Made by a program: the position numbers and the translations under genes | The notes under the pieces: generated by a model | Seen by the model: only the letters and a program-made list of their open reading frames with translations | Database searches by the model: none | Told to the model about the DNA's origin: nothing | Part shown: one piece after another, positions 21,287 through 34,000 of the stretch | Layout of the letters: each line of letters begins with the position of its first letter | Position numbering within the stretch: position 1 is the first letter of the stretch | NCBI RefSeq assembly: GCF_018873765.1 | Contig: NC_057919.1 | Coordinates: forward strand, 67,698,984 to 67,762,983 | DNA length: 64,000 bases | Direction: 5' to 3' | Source: Telopea speciosissima | Taxonomy: Eukaryota > Streptophyta > Magnoliopsida > Proteales > Proteaceae

Positions 21287-24200
21287 GTACAATGGGGATA
21301 AAAGGCATCAAAATGAAAGGGAATAATATGTAAAGAAAAAGGGATGTACCCAGTGCACGAGGCTCCCACCACTGCACTGGACCTAGAATAAATTCAAATT
21401 TAGAGAAGAGAGCGAGACACACACATATTGTTGGACCTAGAAGGTTCCATTTATATTTTGTGTGTTTTGGATCATAGTTGTCATGGCGTCCTAGCGCTGG
21501 AGAAGGTTGCATGGCGACCTACGCCATGGCATCCCTCTTTGATTTCTTCTTCCTGTCTTCGATTTCTTCTTCCTGTCTTTGATTTATTCTTCCCTCTTCG
21601 ATTTCTTCTTTCCCTCTTCGATTTCTTTCGATTTCTTCTTTCCCTCTTCGATTTCTTCTTCGATTTCTGAATTTTCTTCTTAAAACTTGAGAAACAATAG
21701 AGAAAAAATAAAACATGGCTTGAGTATACATCTATTAAAACATTAAAAATATAAAAAATAAAAAATAAAACATGGTCGACATGCTCGGGCGACATGTCGA
21801 TATATCGACGTGACACCCCTCCACCGACTTGGATCGCCGTGACGCCGTGACAACTATGTTTTGGATATGAAAACCATTGTGTGATGTGTGTTTGGGTGTA
21901 CTAACATGTGTACAAATGTGCTAAGAGATTGTTGATACCCAAACTACTGAAGAGGTAAAGATGAAGAAAGAACAAGGCATGTTGATTGAATGAAGAACTA
22001 GTGAAGACGGTCTTCTGCGTACAGGGAACGACCTTCCGTGACTTGAAAGATCAAGGAGTTGAAAGCAACATCAAGTTGAAGGAATCTTTCAAGGATAAAA
22101 TAAGGATTTGATTATTATTGACATATATTTGTAATACTAATGTACTTGATCAACAAGATGTAAAAAGCCTAAGATAGTGACATCGAAAGAGGGCCTAAAT
22201 AGAAAAACCAAGAAACTAGGTGGTTTGACTTAGAGAGTTGTCTAACTCCATGAACAAAGATGGACGACCGAGCTTAAATGGCAAACCAAAAATATTTTGA
22301 AGTCATAACTCATGGACAACCGAGGTTTAGAGCTCTATGTTTGTAGACAACCATTGCGGTCTTCCATGCGATCTTCTGTGAATGTCTAGGAGTGATGAGA
22401 CTAACTCTTCTCACACAGACAATCCCGCGGTCTTCCGTGACCAGCTTCTGTCTATGTTTGAGAGTGACAGTCTTTAGTCCCTACAGCCACAGCCTTCCGT
22501 AACTGTCGCACGATCTTTCGTGTGATAACATTTATTGTTGTGTGGTTATGAAGTTGAAAGGTCTTGACAAACTATTAATTAACCACTTGAACTCTAACCA
22601 CTTGACCAGAACTCTTAACATCTTCACTAATGTTTAGGAGCTCTAACAACTAGTTTTTCTTGGAAAATATAAGTTGAGTATTGGAGACTAAAATGGATTA
22701 ATACTTCCAACCATTTCGAATTACAAGTGGCTCTCCAACAGCTAGTTTCTCTTGGAAATGAAAAAGGAATTCAAATGTTCAAAGGAGAAACTGAGCTTGA
22801 CTCTAATGGCTAGTTCAACAGCTAGTTCGTTTTTCCTATAAATAAGTGGAGTCATTTGATGTCAAGTATCAATATAATCAACTAAGAAGAACAACAATCA
22901 GCTAGTGCAAGCTTCATTCTATCATCACCTTGAGAACAACTGCTGAACTTCATTGTAAACATCATCTTGAGAAGAAATTGTTGTGATTGTGCTTAGTACT
23001 ACATCAACTTGAGAAGGGCTAAGAACAGAAGCTGCAAGTTCTAAAGAAAAGCATCTTGTGTTAAAAGTCTTTACAGTATCAGGCTTGAAAGAAAAAGCCA
23101 TTTTTGTTGTAAGTTGAGCATGTATGGCTTTGAGACGAAATCCTTGCCCTGTGTTAATGTAAAGCTAGGTTAGGGTTAACCCAGCCCCAATTAACCCACA
23201 ATAAATCACAGCAGTCCACCAACAATAACCCTAACAGCAGGGCGCAAACCAGGTCCGAAAATAGGACTTAGGGTTCAGGTCAAACACAACTTTCAGCCAC
23301 TTAAAAGGAACTGTGAACAGGGCCGAATGCATGGCTGAGAATGCTCAGCAAACCCTCAAAACAGGGACTGATTTGGATGGCCAGAAACAGTAGGTCACCG
23401 AATTAGAAAGTAAAGGATTAGGTATAGAAACCAAACCAGCCAAGTGATGATCACCCAACTTAGATCGAGTGTAGAGGGTATTAAGAGGATGCTTGACTCC
23501 ATATTTCGTTCAGTTTTGATGGCCTGATGTGGAGATATCAGTAAGACACCAAAATAGAAGGTTAAGAGAAACCCGCAAAACAGTGCTGTTCTAGGACACC
23601 AACAGTAGCCAAGTGTAGGCCTAGATGATTGAAGCTTGACCTGCAAGTTTGGGTCAATATTGATGGGTAGAAGTGGAGACAGGAAGGGAAGAATGACAAT
23701 AGAAGCTCTTATGGTGCAGGCTAATCCAGCTACTGGAATGGAATGGGAGTGGGGGCGAGTGGAGTGGATGATGGGGTGGAGTTATGCTCCAAAACTCAGC
23801 AACTTTGGATGGAGGGATAAGGAGTTATGCAGCCTTGAAGGTAACAGCAGAAAACCCAGGCAGAACTTGAATCCACAGGATGGTACAGCCTCTGATTTGT
23901 CAATTCAGCAACAGCAGCAATAGCAACAATACTCAGAAGTGAAGGAGGGATCACATCAGCCTTCAAATGATGTTCTCTAGTAGCAGCAGCAGTTCAACAG
24001 AGATCGAGCAGGGTAATAAAAGAGGAGAAGATAGAGAAGAGAAGGGGGTAAGGGAATGGCTCTCTCAGCTTGGATCTCTCACCCACAGCTGTCTCAGCTG
24101 TTGAACAAGGAGGATCTCCCATAATTTGATGGCAAGCTTGGGCCAGAAAATTCTATTCTCAAAATTGTATACCTTCATTACATTGAGATGCCTATTAATA

Positions 24201-25005
24201 ACTTATGCAAGCTTACAATAGAAAATAGAAACTTCTAAATAGAAACTTAGGAGAATAGAAACTACTAAATCCTAACTAAAATAGAAGGTAACTAAATTAG
24301 AACTACTAGACTTTATAAATTCAGCCACATGCAAAGAACAAATTAGAAGAACTACTAAATATAACAACTACTGAAGTGCACCAATCCTAGTAGACTGGTC
24401 AAAGGGGGATCTTATCAAAATCGTGGGACATCTTTGGTCCCTGATTGGCTGGCTCGAGTTGGTCCTGCTGGACTGGATCGAGCTGGTCCAGTTCTGGCCC
24501 AAAAATTCGATGGGTCTTTTGCTTCTTCCTCTGGCCAGAATCTACATCATGTGTGGCCTGGGTGGAAATCCTTGACCAAGGATGGTCCGGGTGCCTAATC
24601 GGAGGACAGTGATTAAGTTGTGTAAGGGTTTGGTTCTTGCCTAGGAAAAGAATCGGATAGTGGAGAAATCCTTGGTCCGTGATCAAAGTAGTGGAAGTAG
24701 TACAATTGGTTCAAACCACTTTAAATCGTTGTGTGTGCTTGCTTATCTCTTGCTCTCTATCTCTCCCTTGCACTTAGATCACATCAAGCAACTGGTAATA
24801 TCCTCCATGACACTCTCTTTGTTTGTTTCATATTTAATTTCTGGCATATGCCATTTGTGTTGTTAGGACTTGTTTTGGGTTTAAGTTTTGTTTGTTATGT
24901 ATTGTTTAATTTGGTTACAACCCAATTCATATATATATATATCGAAATCGAGAGAGACTATATGGTTGTAAAGTGAGACATCACTCCTCCAAGCATTCAA
25001 CAACA

Positions 25006-25067
<62 letters not shown>

Positions 25068-28000
25068 AAGAAAGAGAGAGAGGGGATTGGGAATTTTGCA
25101 CAACAGTCGCTAAAGCCTATAAAATTACGGTGGGCCAAATTCATTGTGATGGCTATTGGGAGCAGCCATCATGTGAGGAACTGTGATCCAAGAAAATATG
25201 AACTACGTGTGTTTCAACTCCTAAAAAAATGAAACACAGATTTTCTATGGAACATTAGCTGAGGGTTGCAAAGCGCTCCAATTGAAGCCCAGCTACCCTT
25301 GCACCTTTTTGATTAAAAAAAAGGGCATACCCAGTGCACAAGGCTCCCGCCACTGCGGGGTCTGGAGAGGGTCATAATGTATGCAACCTTACCCCTGCTT
25401 TCGCGGAAAGGCTGTTTCCAGACTCGAACCCGTGACCACTTGGTCACAATGGAGCAACCTTACCATTGCACCAAGGGTTCTACCCTTGCACTTTTTGATT
25501 GAGTTCAGATTTTTGTTTATCTCAAGCCCTCCAATAAAACAATGCTACATCCTCAGGCAATGGCCTTCATCATAATTGATAAACCTGATAATGTAAGGCT
25601 AGATTACAAGTAATCCTAACCCCAGATATCACCCACAGACCATAGTAAAGGATAAACAGCCCCAACAATAAGGTCTTTAGTCAACACTTCACCAAAGTAG
25701 AAACTAAAGTCAGAATTAGAAGTTTAGTGGACAAATACCAAATCAGCCAGCAGATTACTTCCAGATTTGGATCGAGTGGAGAAGTTATTGGCAGGGGACT
25801 TGTACTCCAAAATTTATTGAAATCTGATGGCTTGATATGGAAATCTGAAGTTGCAACAGTAAAGACTTGGTGATCAAGTCACTCGATGCCTTCAATGAAT
25901 GAATGCTGATATCAATCAGATCTGTGATCTATAATCTTACTAATAATCGAGTGTCCTTCTTGACAGAATGAAAATAATCACCAGATCTGATGTAGAAAAC
26001 CCCTTGTATTTGCAGAGCTAATAACCTTGAAGAACCAGCAGCAGAATTAGAAGAATAGAAGATGGAGGGGATCGAGTATGATGCTGGGATGGGAGTCTCA
26101 CCCTAGGCCTCTCTACTTACCAATCTCTGGAATGACAATTGTAAAAGCAATAACTTTTCTCTTCATTCAGTCGTTGGCTCACAAGGGCTGAATACATTGT
26201 TTAAATAGCCTAATAGCTGAGACAAATAACAAAATAGAAGCTAGACTTCAACTAGGATTCCAAACAAAAATAGAAACTAGACTCTAACTAGGATTCCCAA
26301 CAAAATGAAACTAGAAATGATGTAACCCTTGTCTAGGTTGCACAAACTCGGATCGAGAGAGAATGATAACTGCAAGAGCGAAATCTCAATTCTGGGTAGA
26401 TATTCACTGTTGCAGTAAAATGGTCATAGCTTCCTAATATAATTCGGTTTAAGGTGATTCCAATTGTATATGAAAGCTAACAGATATGGCTAAAACTTTT
26501 GTTATTTGAGTTTCTGAAATTATGAATAAAAGAGGGTGATATGGGGTGGTAGGTCACTGCACAGATCCGAATCTGGGAAACTTATAGAATGAGTTCCCAA
26601 ACTTGGTGTGCAATATAGAAATGAAAGGGGGATGTTATGAGCTAGGATTTAGATTGGAAAGGATGAGATGGATGTAAAAAAAATTCATAAAATGAGAGGT
26701 AGGGATGATAGTAACTCTAAGAAAGTACTCTTCTAGGTCCTTTGGTGGAGAAAGACTTATCAACTCTTCAAGGTTGATAGGGGCAAGAATTTGAGGTTAC
26801 TAGGGAATCTTCAATTCTTCAAGATTGAAGTTGAAACTCAACTTGGTTCACAAGAGTGCTTAAAGCAACAATGGAGAATTTCATTCAAGAATAGTATGCC
26901 TTACAATCAACATAGATAGGCCTTTTATAGGCAAATAAAGAAAACCCTAAAAGCTCCCTATGATATGTCAGCCATTGATTTTTAAGGGTTGAGATTACAT
27001 GCTTAACTCCCAAGAAAATGAAAATTATAAAAAACAAAATAACTAAAAGTAGATTCCAAGATATAGGGGGTGTTCCAATGTGCCTTGATACAAGCTTCAA
27101 GGTTGAAGTGGGTGTCCCAATAGAAAAGACCTTAGAAGATGTTTGTTGCTTTGTAGTCTTCAAGGAAGACTCTTGGAAGAAGTAGTTAAAGGAGCTTGGA
27201 CAAAGAGAATCTTGGAGAGAAGGGCTGCCACATCATCTTCCACTATGGGAGTTGAAACAATCACCAAGGAGAATGCCACATCATCTTCCACTATGAAGCT
27301 TTCCACATATCAAACCCTAACATCTACTACGATATCCCAGTCGTCGATTCCAATTGAGCTTCAATGGCTGAGATTAAACATAATCATTGCATAATAAAGA
27401 CTAAGAAATATTAGTCATGGGCTTGCTTTACATTATGGACCAAGCCTAAATGCTAGGCCTTGGGCTGGACTTGAATTTGAATACGAGCCGATCTTCTAAT
27501 AATTATTTGGTGGTCCAGGTAGTCTTAGTGCGGGCCTGTATCACTTGATTGCACCATTTGGTATCAAAGCTTTGGAGAAGAGAAGATCGTTGGTTACACA
27601 ATATGTTTTATTCGGTGTGCACTATTTCTGAATAAGATTTATCGGCTCATTATCAACTCCAGCTGCAATAGAAATTTTCTTTCGGAAGAAGTAACACGAA
27701 AGTTGCAATGAGAGATGAAAAAACCTACACCATACAAAATCACATTGGTAAAAAAAGGTGTCAAGGTAATCATCTCTAAAATGTGTTTGGTTTCTTTCTC
27801 TATTGCTTCTCTATACTTCGAAGAAGTGTGGTGTAATGTGCTTCCAACGGAGGCATGTTATTTGATTCTTGGCTACCCTTGGCAGCAAGAAAGAGAGGCA
27901 ATCCATGATGGTAAAAATAATACATACTCATTTATTTATAAGGGCAAAAAACTTATTTTGGCACCTTCAAAGGAACTCCTTAGAACCCCCTTGCTTGAGG

Positions 28001-31000
28001 ATGTTTCATCTTCAATTTTGAAGACTTTGAAAAATGTCATAGATGAGAATGATATTATTTGTGAATTGTTAAACAACAACCCTCCTTCAAAGGAGGCCTC
28101 TTATGTGTCTTCAAAGAGTGACGAATTGATGGATGATAGCCCCCAATGAACAAGTTATGCTAATGCCGATGAACAAGTTGATTGGAGCTCAAGGCCAATA
28201 GTTGATGAGTATCAAGATGAAGAAGATAACAAATCAAATTTTTCTTCGAAAGTGTACTCGAAAATCTGTCCATTTTCTGATACACCGGCAACACTAAAGC
28301 TGAATAATTATGTCTCAAGTGTACTATCGGTGTTTGATGAAAACATGGAGGATGAACTCAATGCACATGATGACTTCAACCTGCTCAAACCAGAATTTGA
28401 TTTGGAAGCACCTCATGATTCTTGTATCATGCTAACCAAATCGGAATTCTCTCATGAAAAAAATGAAAACCGTGAGTTATCATTAGAAAAACCAACACAA
28501 TATGAGGTAAGTGATGATATTCTTCAAGACCCACTTGAAGAGGAGCCAATTCTCCACTTAGATGACATCATTCCACCATCATCATCATCACTTAAACTTA
28601 CAAGGCTTGTCCATCTTCCACCATCTTTGGCTAGATTCATCTTTGAAGAGACATGGAATGACAATCTAATTATCAACTTTGTTGGAGCATCGACGACACA
28701 AACTATTGGAATAATACCTTTGGTATGTATGTTGATCGGTTCTTGGAGATGCTTCATTGTCATCTCTTCAAATGTTAGTCCAAACTATTAGACTCCAAAG
28801 CGGGCACCTGCTTTGTCAATTTGCACCAGTCCACACCAACAGATCAAGGGTTGAAATGGAGTGTCATCATTCTTAACATAATAATTTCATTCCATGTCTC
28901 TAATCCCATTTATGCAGGTCGTCTCATGCATGAGGTGATCCCTCAGCTTCCATTTGACCCCGGTGGAGCTCGAATACTCCTTTGGTGGCACAAGAATTCA
29001 GGGACGAATTCTTTTGAAGAAGGGGAGAATGATGCAGGCCCGCACCAAGACCACCTGGACCACCAAATAATTGTTAGAAGATCGGCCCGTTTTCAAGCTC
29101 AAGTCCAGCCCAAGGCCTAGCACTTAGGCTTGGCCCATAATGCAAAGCAAGCCTATGACTAATACTTCTTAGTCTTTATTATGCAATGTAAAGGTTTAAT
29201 CTCAATCATTGAAGCTCAATTGGAATCGACAGCTGAGATATCGTAGGAGATGTTAGGATTTGATATGTGGAAAGCTTCATAGTGGAAGATGACGTGGCAT
29301 CTTCCTTGGTGATTGTTTCAACTCCCATAGTGGAAGATGATGTGACAGCCCTTCTCTCAAAGATTCTCTTTGTCCAAGCTCTTTTAACTATTTCTCCCAA
29401 GAGTCTTCCTTAAAGACTACAAAGCAACAAACATCTTCTAAAGTCTTTTCTATTGGAACACCTACTTCAACCTTGAAGATTGTATCAAGGCACATTGGAA
29501 CAATCCCTATGTCTTGGAATCTACTTTTAGTTATTTGTTTTCTATAATTTTCATTTTCTTGGGAATTAAGCATGTATTTCAATCCTTGAAAATCAACGGC
29601 TGAGATATCGTAGGAGCTTTTAGGTTTTTTTTTATTTGCCTATAAAAGGCCTATCTGTGTTGCTTGTAAGGCATCCTATTCTTGAATGAAATTCTCCATT
29701 GTTGTTGCAAACACTCTTGTGAACCAAGTTGAGTTCCTCTCCTTGAAACCAAACTGAGTTTCAACTTCAATCTTAAAGAATTGAAGATTCCCCAGTGACC
29801 TCGAAGTGTTGCCCCCATCAACCTTGAAGAGTTGATAAGTCTTTCTCCACCAAAGGACCTAGAAGAGTACTTTCTTAGAGTTACTATCATCCCTACCTTT
29901 TTCTCTTATTTTATGATATTTTTGTTACATCCATCTCATCCTTTCCAATCCAAATCCGAGCTCATAACATCCCTTTTTCATTTCTATATTGCACACCAAG
30001 TTTGGGAACTCATTCTATAAGTTTCTCAAATTCAAATCTGTGCAATGACCTCCACTTCATGACCCCATATCACCCTTTTTTTTATTCATAATTTCAGAAA
30101 ACTCAAATAACAGAAATTTTATCCCTATCTGTTAGCTTTCATATATAGTTGGAATCACCTTAAACTGAGTTATATAACGGAAATTATGACCATTACTGCA
30201 ACAGTGTGAATCTACCCAGAATCAAGATTTCACTATTGTAGTTATCATTCTCTCCCGTTCTGAATCTGTGCAACCTAGACAAGGGTTACATCAGAGGGGA
30301 TCAAGTATGATAATGGGATGGGAATCTCACCCTACGCCTCTCAACTTTCCAATCTCTGGAATGACAATTGCAAAAGCAATAACTTTTCTCTTCGTTCAAT
30401 CGTTGGCTCACAAGAGCTGATTACATTGTTTAAATAGCTTAATAGCTGAGACAAATAACAAAATAGAAGCCAGACTCTAACTAGGATTCCAAACAAAAAT
30501 AGAAACTAGACGTAACTAGGATTCCCAACAAAATGAAACTAGAGTCTAATTAGGATTCTCAACAAAATAGAAACTAGAGCGTAACTAGGATTCCAATTAG
30601 GATTACAACTCAAATAAAAGACTAAATAAAAGTCTAATAAAACTATCCCACAATTTATGCTGGTGTAGGGGAATCCCTACACATGAGGCTGTGTTTCTTG
30701 CTGGACAGCCGAGATACATCACCTGATCTGTTACTCTCTCTCTCTCTATTTGCCTCTGCCCTTGAGCCCAACATTCATCATCCTACCTGAAAACCAAAAC
30801 CTAGGATCCCTAACTCTACACATGCGGCTGTATTTCTTGCTGGACAGCCGAGATACATCACCTGATCTGTTACTCTCTCTCTCTCTATTTGCCTCTGCCC
30901 TTGAGCCCAACATTCATCATCCTACCTGAAAACCAAAACCTAGGATCCCTAACTCTAAGATCTTAAATCCTCAAGCTTCCCCCATAACCACCTACCCTAT

Positions 31001-34000
31001 TGGTCCCATTACATACAGGTTCAGATCCTTTCAGATTGTGATGCACATCAGTTCACCTTGTAGCAATCAGATCACTGTTAGGTTTGTGTCTTTTATCTAG
31101 ACAGGTTGGACGGGTTTGGGTCAATGGGTCTTCTAATGGGAATTGGAAGAGGCTTCCAAGAAAGTAGAAAAGAGTAGTCTTCTAAGGGAGTGGAAGAAGG
31201 TGGGGTCTCCCAAGGGAGTAGAGTCCTCCAAGAGTTGGAGTCTTCCAAGAGGTGGAGTCTCCAAGAGAATAGAAGGAGTGGAGTCTTTAAGGAGGTAGTC
31301 TTCTGAGAGAGTGGAAGAGGATGGAGTCCTCCAAGAGGTGAAGTCTTTAAGCAGGTGGAGTCTCCAAGAGAGTGGAGTCTTCCGAGGGTGGAAGAGGAAT
31401 CCTATAAAAAGAGAGAGGTGTCTACCAAAGGGGGTAATAGTGAGAAGCCAAGGTAGAGAGAATAAGAGAAGAGAGAAGGGTGTAGAAAGGGGCTTGTATT
31501 TGCAAATCAAACTGCAAGGATTGTAATATGTTTTTCTTCTCTTGACCTTAGTGAAGATTGGTTCTCACACCGTGGACGTAGGCAGTATTGCAAACCACGT
31601 AAATCTCCTGTGTATGTGCTTATTTTATTTACTGTGCTTCTAGTTTCTGCATATATGTTTTTGTGTGTCGTACACAATTCAGTGGGCGGCTGGCAGTATA
31701 CAGTTTTGTGTGTCATACACGATTGTGTGTCTTGCAATTGTTCTTGTTGTTTCAGCCCAACAATCACTTTTGAAGGTTCTAAGTGCTATACCAAGAAAAA
31801 AAAATACATGTTAGGAAAATTACACATAAAAATATGAGTTCATCACCTGCATGAATACTCCAAGAAAAAGCAATTGCCACAACTAGGCCACATTGTCTAG
31901 AGAATTGCATTTGGCCAACAGAATCTAGCTTCATAGATGTTTTCTTCAGCACCTTGTGGAATTACTAGTGTCTAAAGTAATTTCCTGTTCTATTCTAAAT
32001 TGGCTGCATTTATGTAAATGCAGACAGAATTATAAAGTTTTCAAATCAAATTGTTAGATAGTTTTACAGGTGTAAACAACACTTATAAGATTAGTTAGCC
32101 ATTACTTGATTAAAATAACCACCTCAGAACAGGGAAACCAAGTTTAAAAAGGGAAATACAAAAAGGAAACAATGACCAGGATCTAAAGTGTAATAAGCCA
32201 TACCAGCAACTTATGGTTCATTTTGAGCACCTGAATGTCAGTTGAAAAGCAGGTGGTATCACGACTGCTGCTAAATTTATCGGTGCACAGCCCAATTTGG
32301 GAACCATTGTTACATCCCCCTGGAGATGTGCTTACTGCATTGAGAGCAGACACCAAATCTTCCAGAATTGATGCAGAACTAGCAGCAGTCCCTGTTTTGA
32401 CCGAGCTATGGTAAGAAGAGCCAATTCCATATGTGAGTTCTCTCAGCTTTTGTTCCAAAAGAACACTCAAAGCATCACCTCCTATCATGTTTAGTCCTAA
32501 AGAAGATAGTTTTGCATTTTTCACATCAGCAGGAGTTTTATCACCACGAGAATCCACAGAAAATACACTACTTCTCTCCACCGTACTAGAAGACTGTGAT
32601 GCAGGAACACCTTTTATCATAGGAGAAGTGAATGTAAAAGAAACAACATCCATTCCATTTCTTTTGTTATCATCTGCCCATGTTGACTGCCCAAGTCGAT
32701 CAACATTGGACAAGATAGGCTTATCATCTTTATCAGCAGAAGCAGTAGCAACTATCCCATTTTTCTCAGAGTGAAAATCTCTATCAATTGATCGTTTCTT
32801 TCGAGGGACATTATTGGTTGAAGATGATGGGATCTTTTCAACATTTGTAGCCTCTAAGCTAGTCCTTCTGGATCCAACTTTGGAGTTCCCTGCAGCTTTG
32901 TTTAAAGTTTTATTACGGCCAATGGATGAATCCCCAGACAGAGGTTTTCTTCCTTGTTGGCGAGAAACTGAAGGCTTCGAGGATAACTTGTCTTTTTTCG
33001 TTAGACAATTCTGTTTTTGGTTATTCTGCCTGAGCACACTCGAAGGACCCTGAATGGAAGCTTTTTTCTGTGTATTCTTTTGGGCATTTGGCTGGTTCTT
33101 GAATGGCTGGTTTGCCTTAACATCAGACTTCTGGCTGACCAGATTCCCACTACTATTCAAGTCCAAGCCCTCTCTCCTCTGAACATTGACCTTTGCTTGG
33201 ATTGCAAGTGAAATGGATTTAGCCTTATTTTTCGAACCAACTGAACTACTGTCTTCTGAATCTGAAGACGCCCTTAACTGAGGTGTACCTTCTGAACCAT
33301 TCCAGCTTTTGGTTAATGACTGTCCCTTAATATACTTAGCAGAACTTGAGTCAACTAGCTTTCGAGATGCTTCGGGAAGCCTGGGTGGTCTCTGTGCAGC
33401 TTCAATCTTCTCCTTAAAATCCCTAACTTTCAAGGGAATTGAAGTAGAACCAATTGATGGCATTTTACCCTTGGTTGTAGTTTGAGGTCCTGGTTCAATT
33501 ATCTTTGCAGCTGCCTCCATTATGTGAGCTGCATTCTTGGATGGGAAGAATCCAGGGCTCTTGATTGGAGACAAAAGCTTATGATGGGTGATTGGGATAG
33601 ATTTAGCTGATTTAGGAGGCAACATTTCAGTCTGGAACCTCTCAATTGGCCGGCTCTGCATCTTATGAGGCCTACATTCTGCAAGATTTCTAGAGAAGCC
33701 CTCACATTCAGGGAGATGGTTGCTAGAATGCAAAATTTGCTGTTCATTGTGAAGCTCAGAGATTCTACTGTGGTAATTTGCATCTCGAAGGGAGCGGGAA
33801 TCGAAAAACGGGGTAGAATAGGACTCAGCAGTGTTGGAAGTTGGCAAAGAATCTAACCCCATAAGCCTGGCTACCACCCCGGGAGCCTTGGTTACCCTGG
33901 TACCGTATCCATCATCATCAGTCACTGATGAAGCACAGCTGTAATCACTGCTCCCTTTTATACTAGCCCCTCCATTCTCATCCTCCTCCATCTGGGAATA

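Larger units (their letters stand above)
21429..24990 (+). mobile_element. Possible Ty1/copia-type LTR region interrupted by nested elements
   Basis: Starts with 'tgttggacctag' after a truncated SINE. It contains a long unique stretch with repeated 'gtcttccgtgac'-like words (about 22010-22520). It resumes after a nested element with 'gggtgcctaatcggagg...ttggttcttgcctagg' and 'taaatcgttgtgtgtgcttgcttatct', wording usual at the 3' side of large copia LTRs. I could not define its right end or a target duplication, so the extent is approximate. Confidence 0.4.
26318..30293 (+). mobile_element. Ty3/gypsy-type element with inverted LTRs
   Basis: The right LTR (29030-30293) is in plus sense. It begins TGATGCAGGCCCGC and ends GGTTACATCA, preceded by the purine tract GAAGAAGGGGAGAA. 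The left LTR (26318-27543) is the same sequence reversed. The internal domain (27544-29029) starts near the left LTR with a primer-site-like TTGGTATCAAAGC, followed by a retropepsin-region frame. The internal part and right LTR are thus normal, while the LTR at the primer-site end is flipped at what looks like its exact boundary. There is no 5-bp duplication ('agaaa' versus 'gaggg'). Gag, RT and integrase are absent. Confidence 0.82.
25589..30721 (-). mobile_element. LTR element of the TAATG...CATCA family hosting a nested element
   Basis: Begins 'taatgtaaggctag' and ends 'gccgagatacatca', flanked by the 5-bp duplication CCTGA (25584-25588 and 30722-30726). The inside from 26318 to 30293 is a second element. 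About 255 bp of host sequence occur on both sides of it in direct orientation (about 26055-26315 and 30294-30543), so the host is not simply split in two. Confidence 0.8.
20404..32203 (-). other. Giant transposon-filled third intron of the TRM-type gene
   Basis: The donor reads CTG|GTATGG at 32204/32203 and the acceptor TTTTCAG|GAAGG at 20404/20403. The exons on both sides are in phase 0 and together give an expected family sequence. The ~11.8 kb between them hold several separately listed mobile elements, so little original intron remains. The stretches 20410-21330 and 31770-32200 show no element I can name. Confidence 0.8.

Noticed and set aside
24881-25144. Minus-strand Ser/Leu/His/Thr-rich small protein
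   Set aside because: It is a translation of the TG/AG microsatellite.
25380-25475. tRNA gene suggested by box A and box B
   Set aside because: The boxes belong to a tRNA-derived Au SINE; cloverleaf arms are absent and a long target duplication flanks it.
26318-30293. DNA transposon with ~1.2-kb terminal inverted repeats
   Set aside because: The repeat has LTR-type ends and a TATA box, with a purine tract on one side and a primer-site-like motif on the other, and the inside encodes retroelement sequence.
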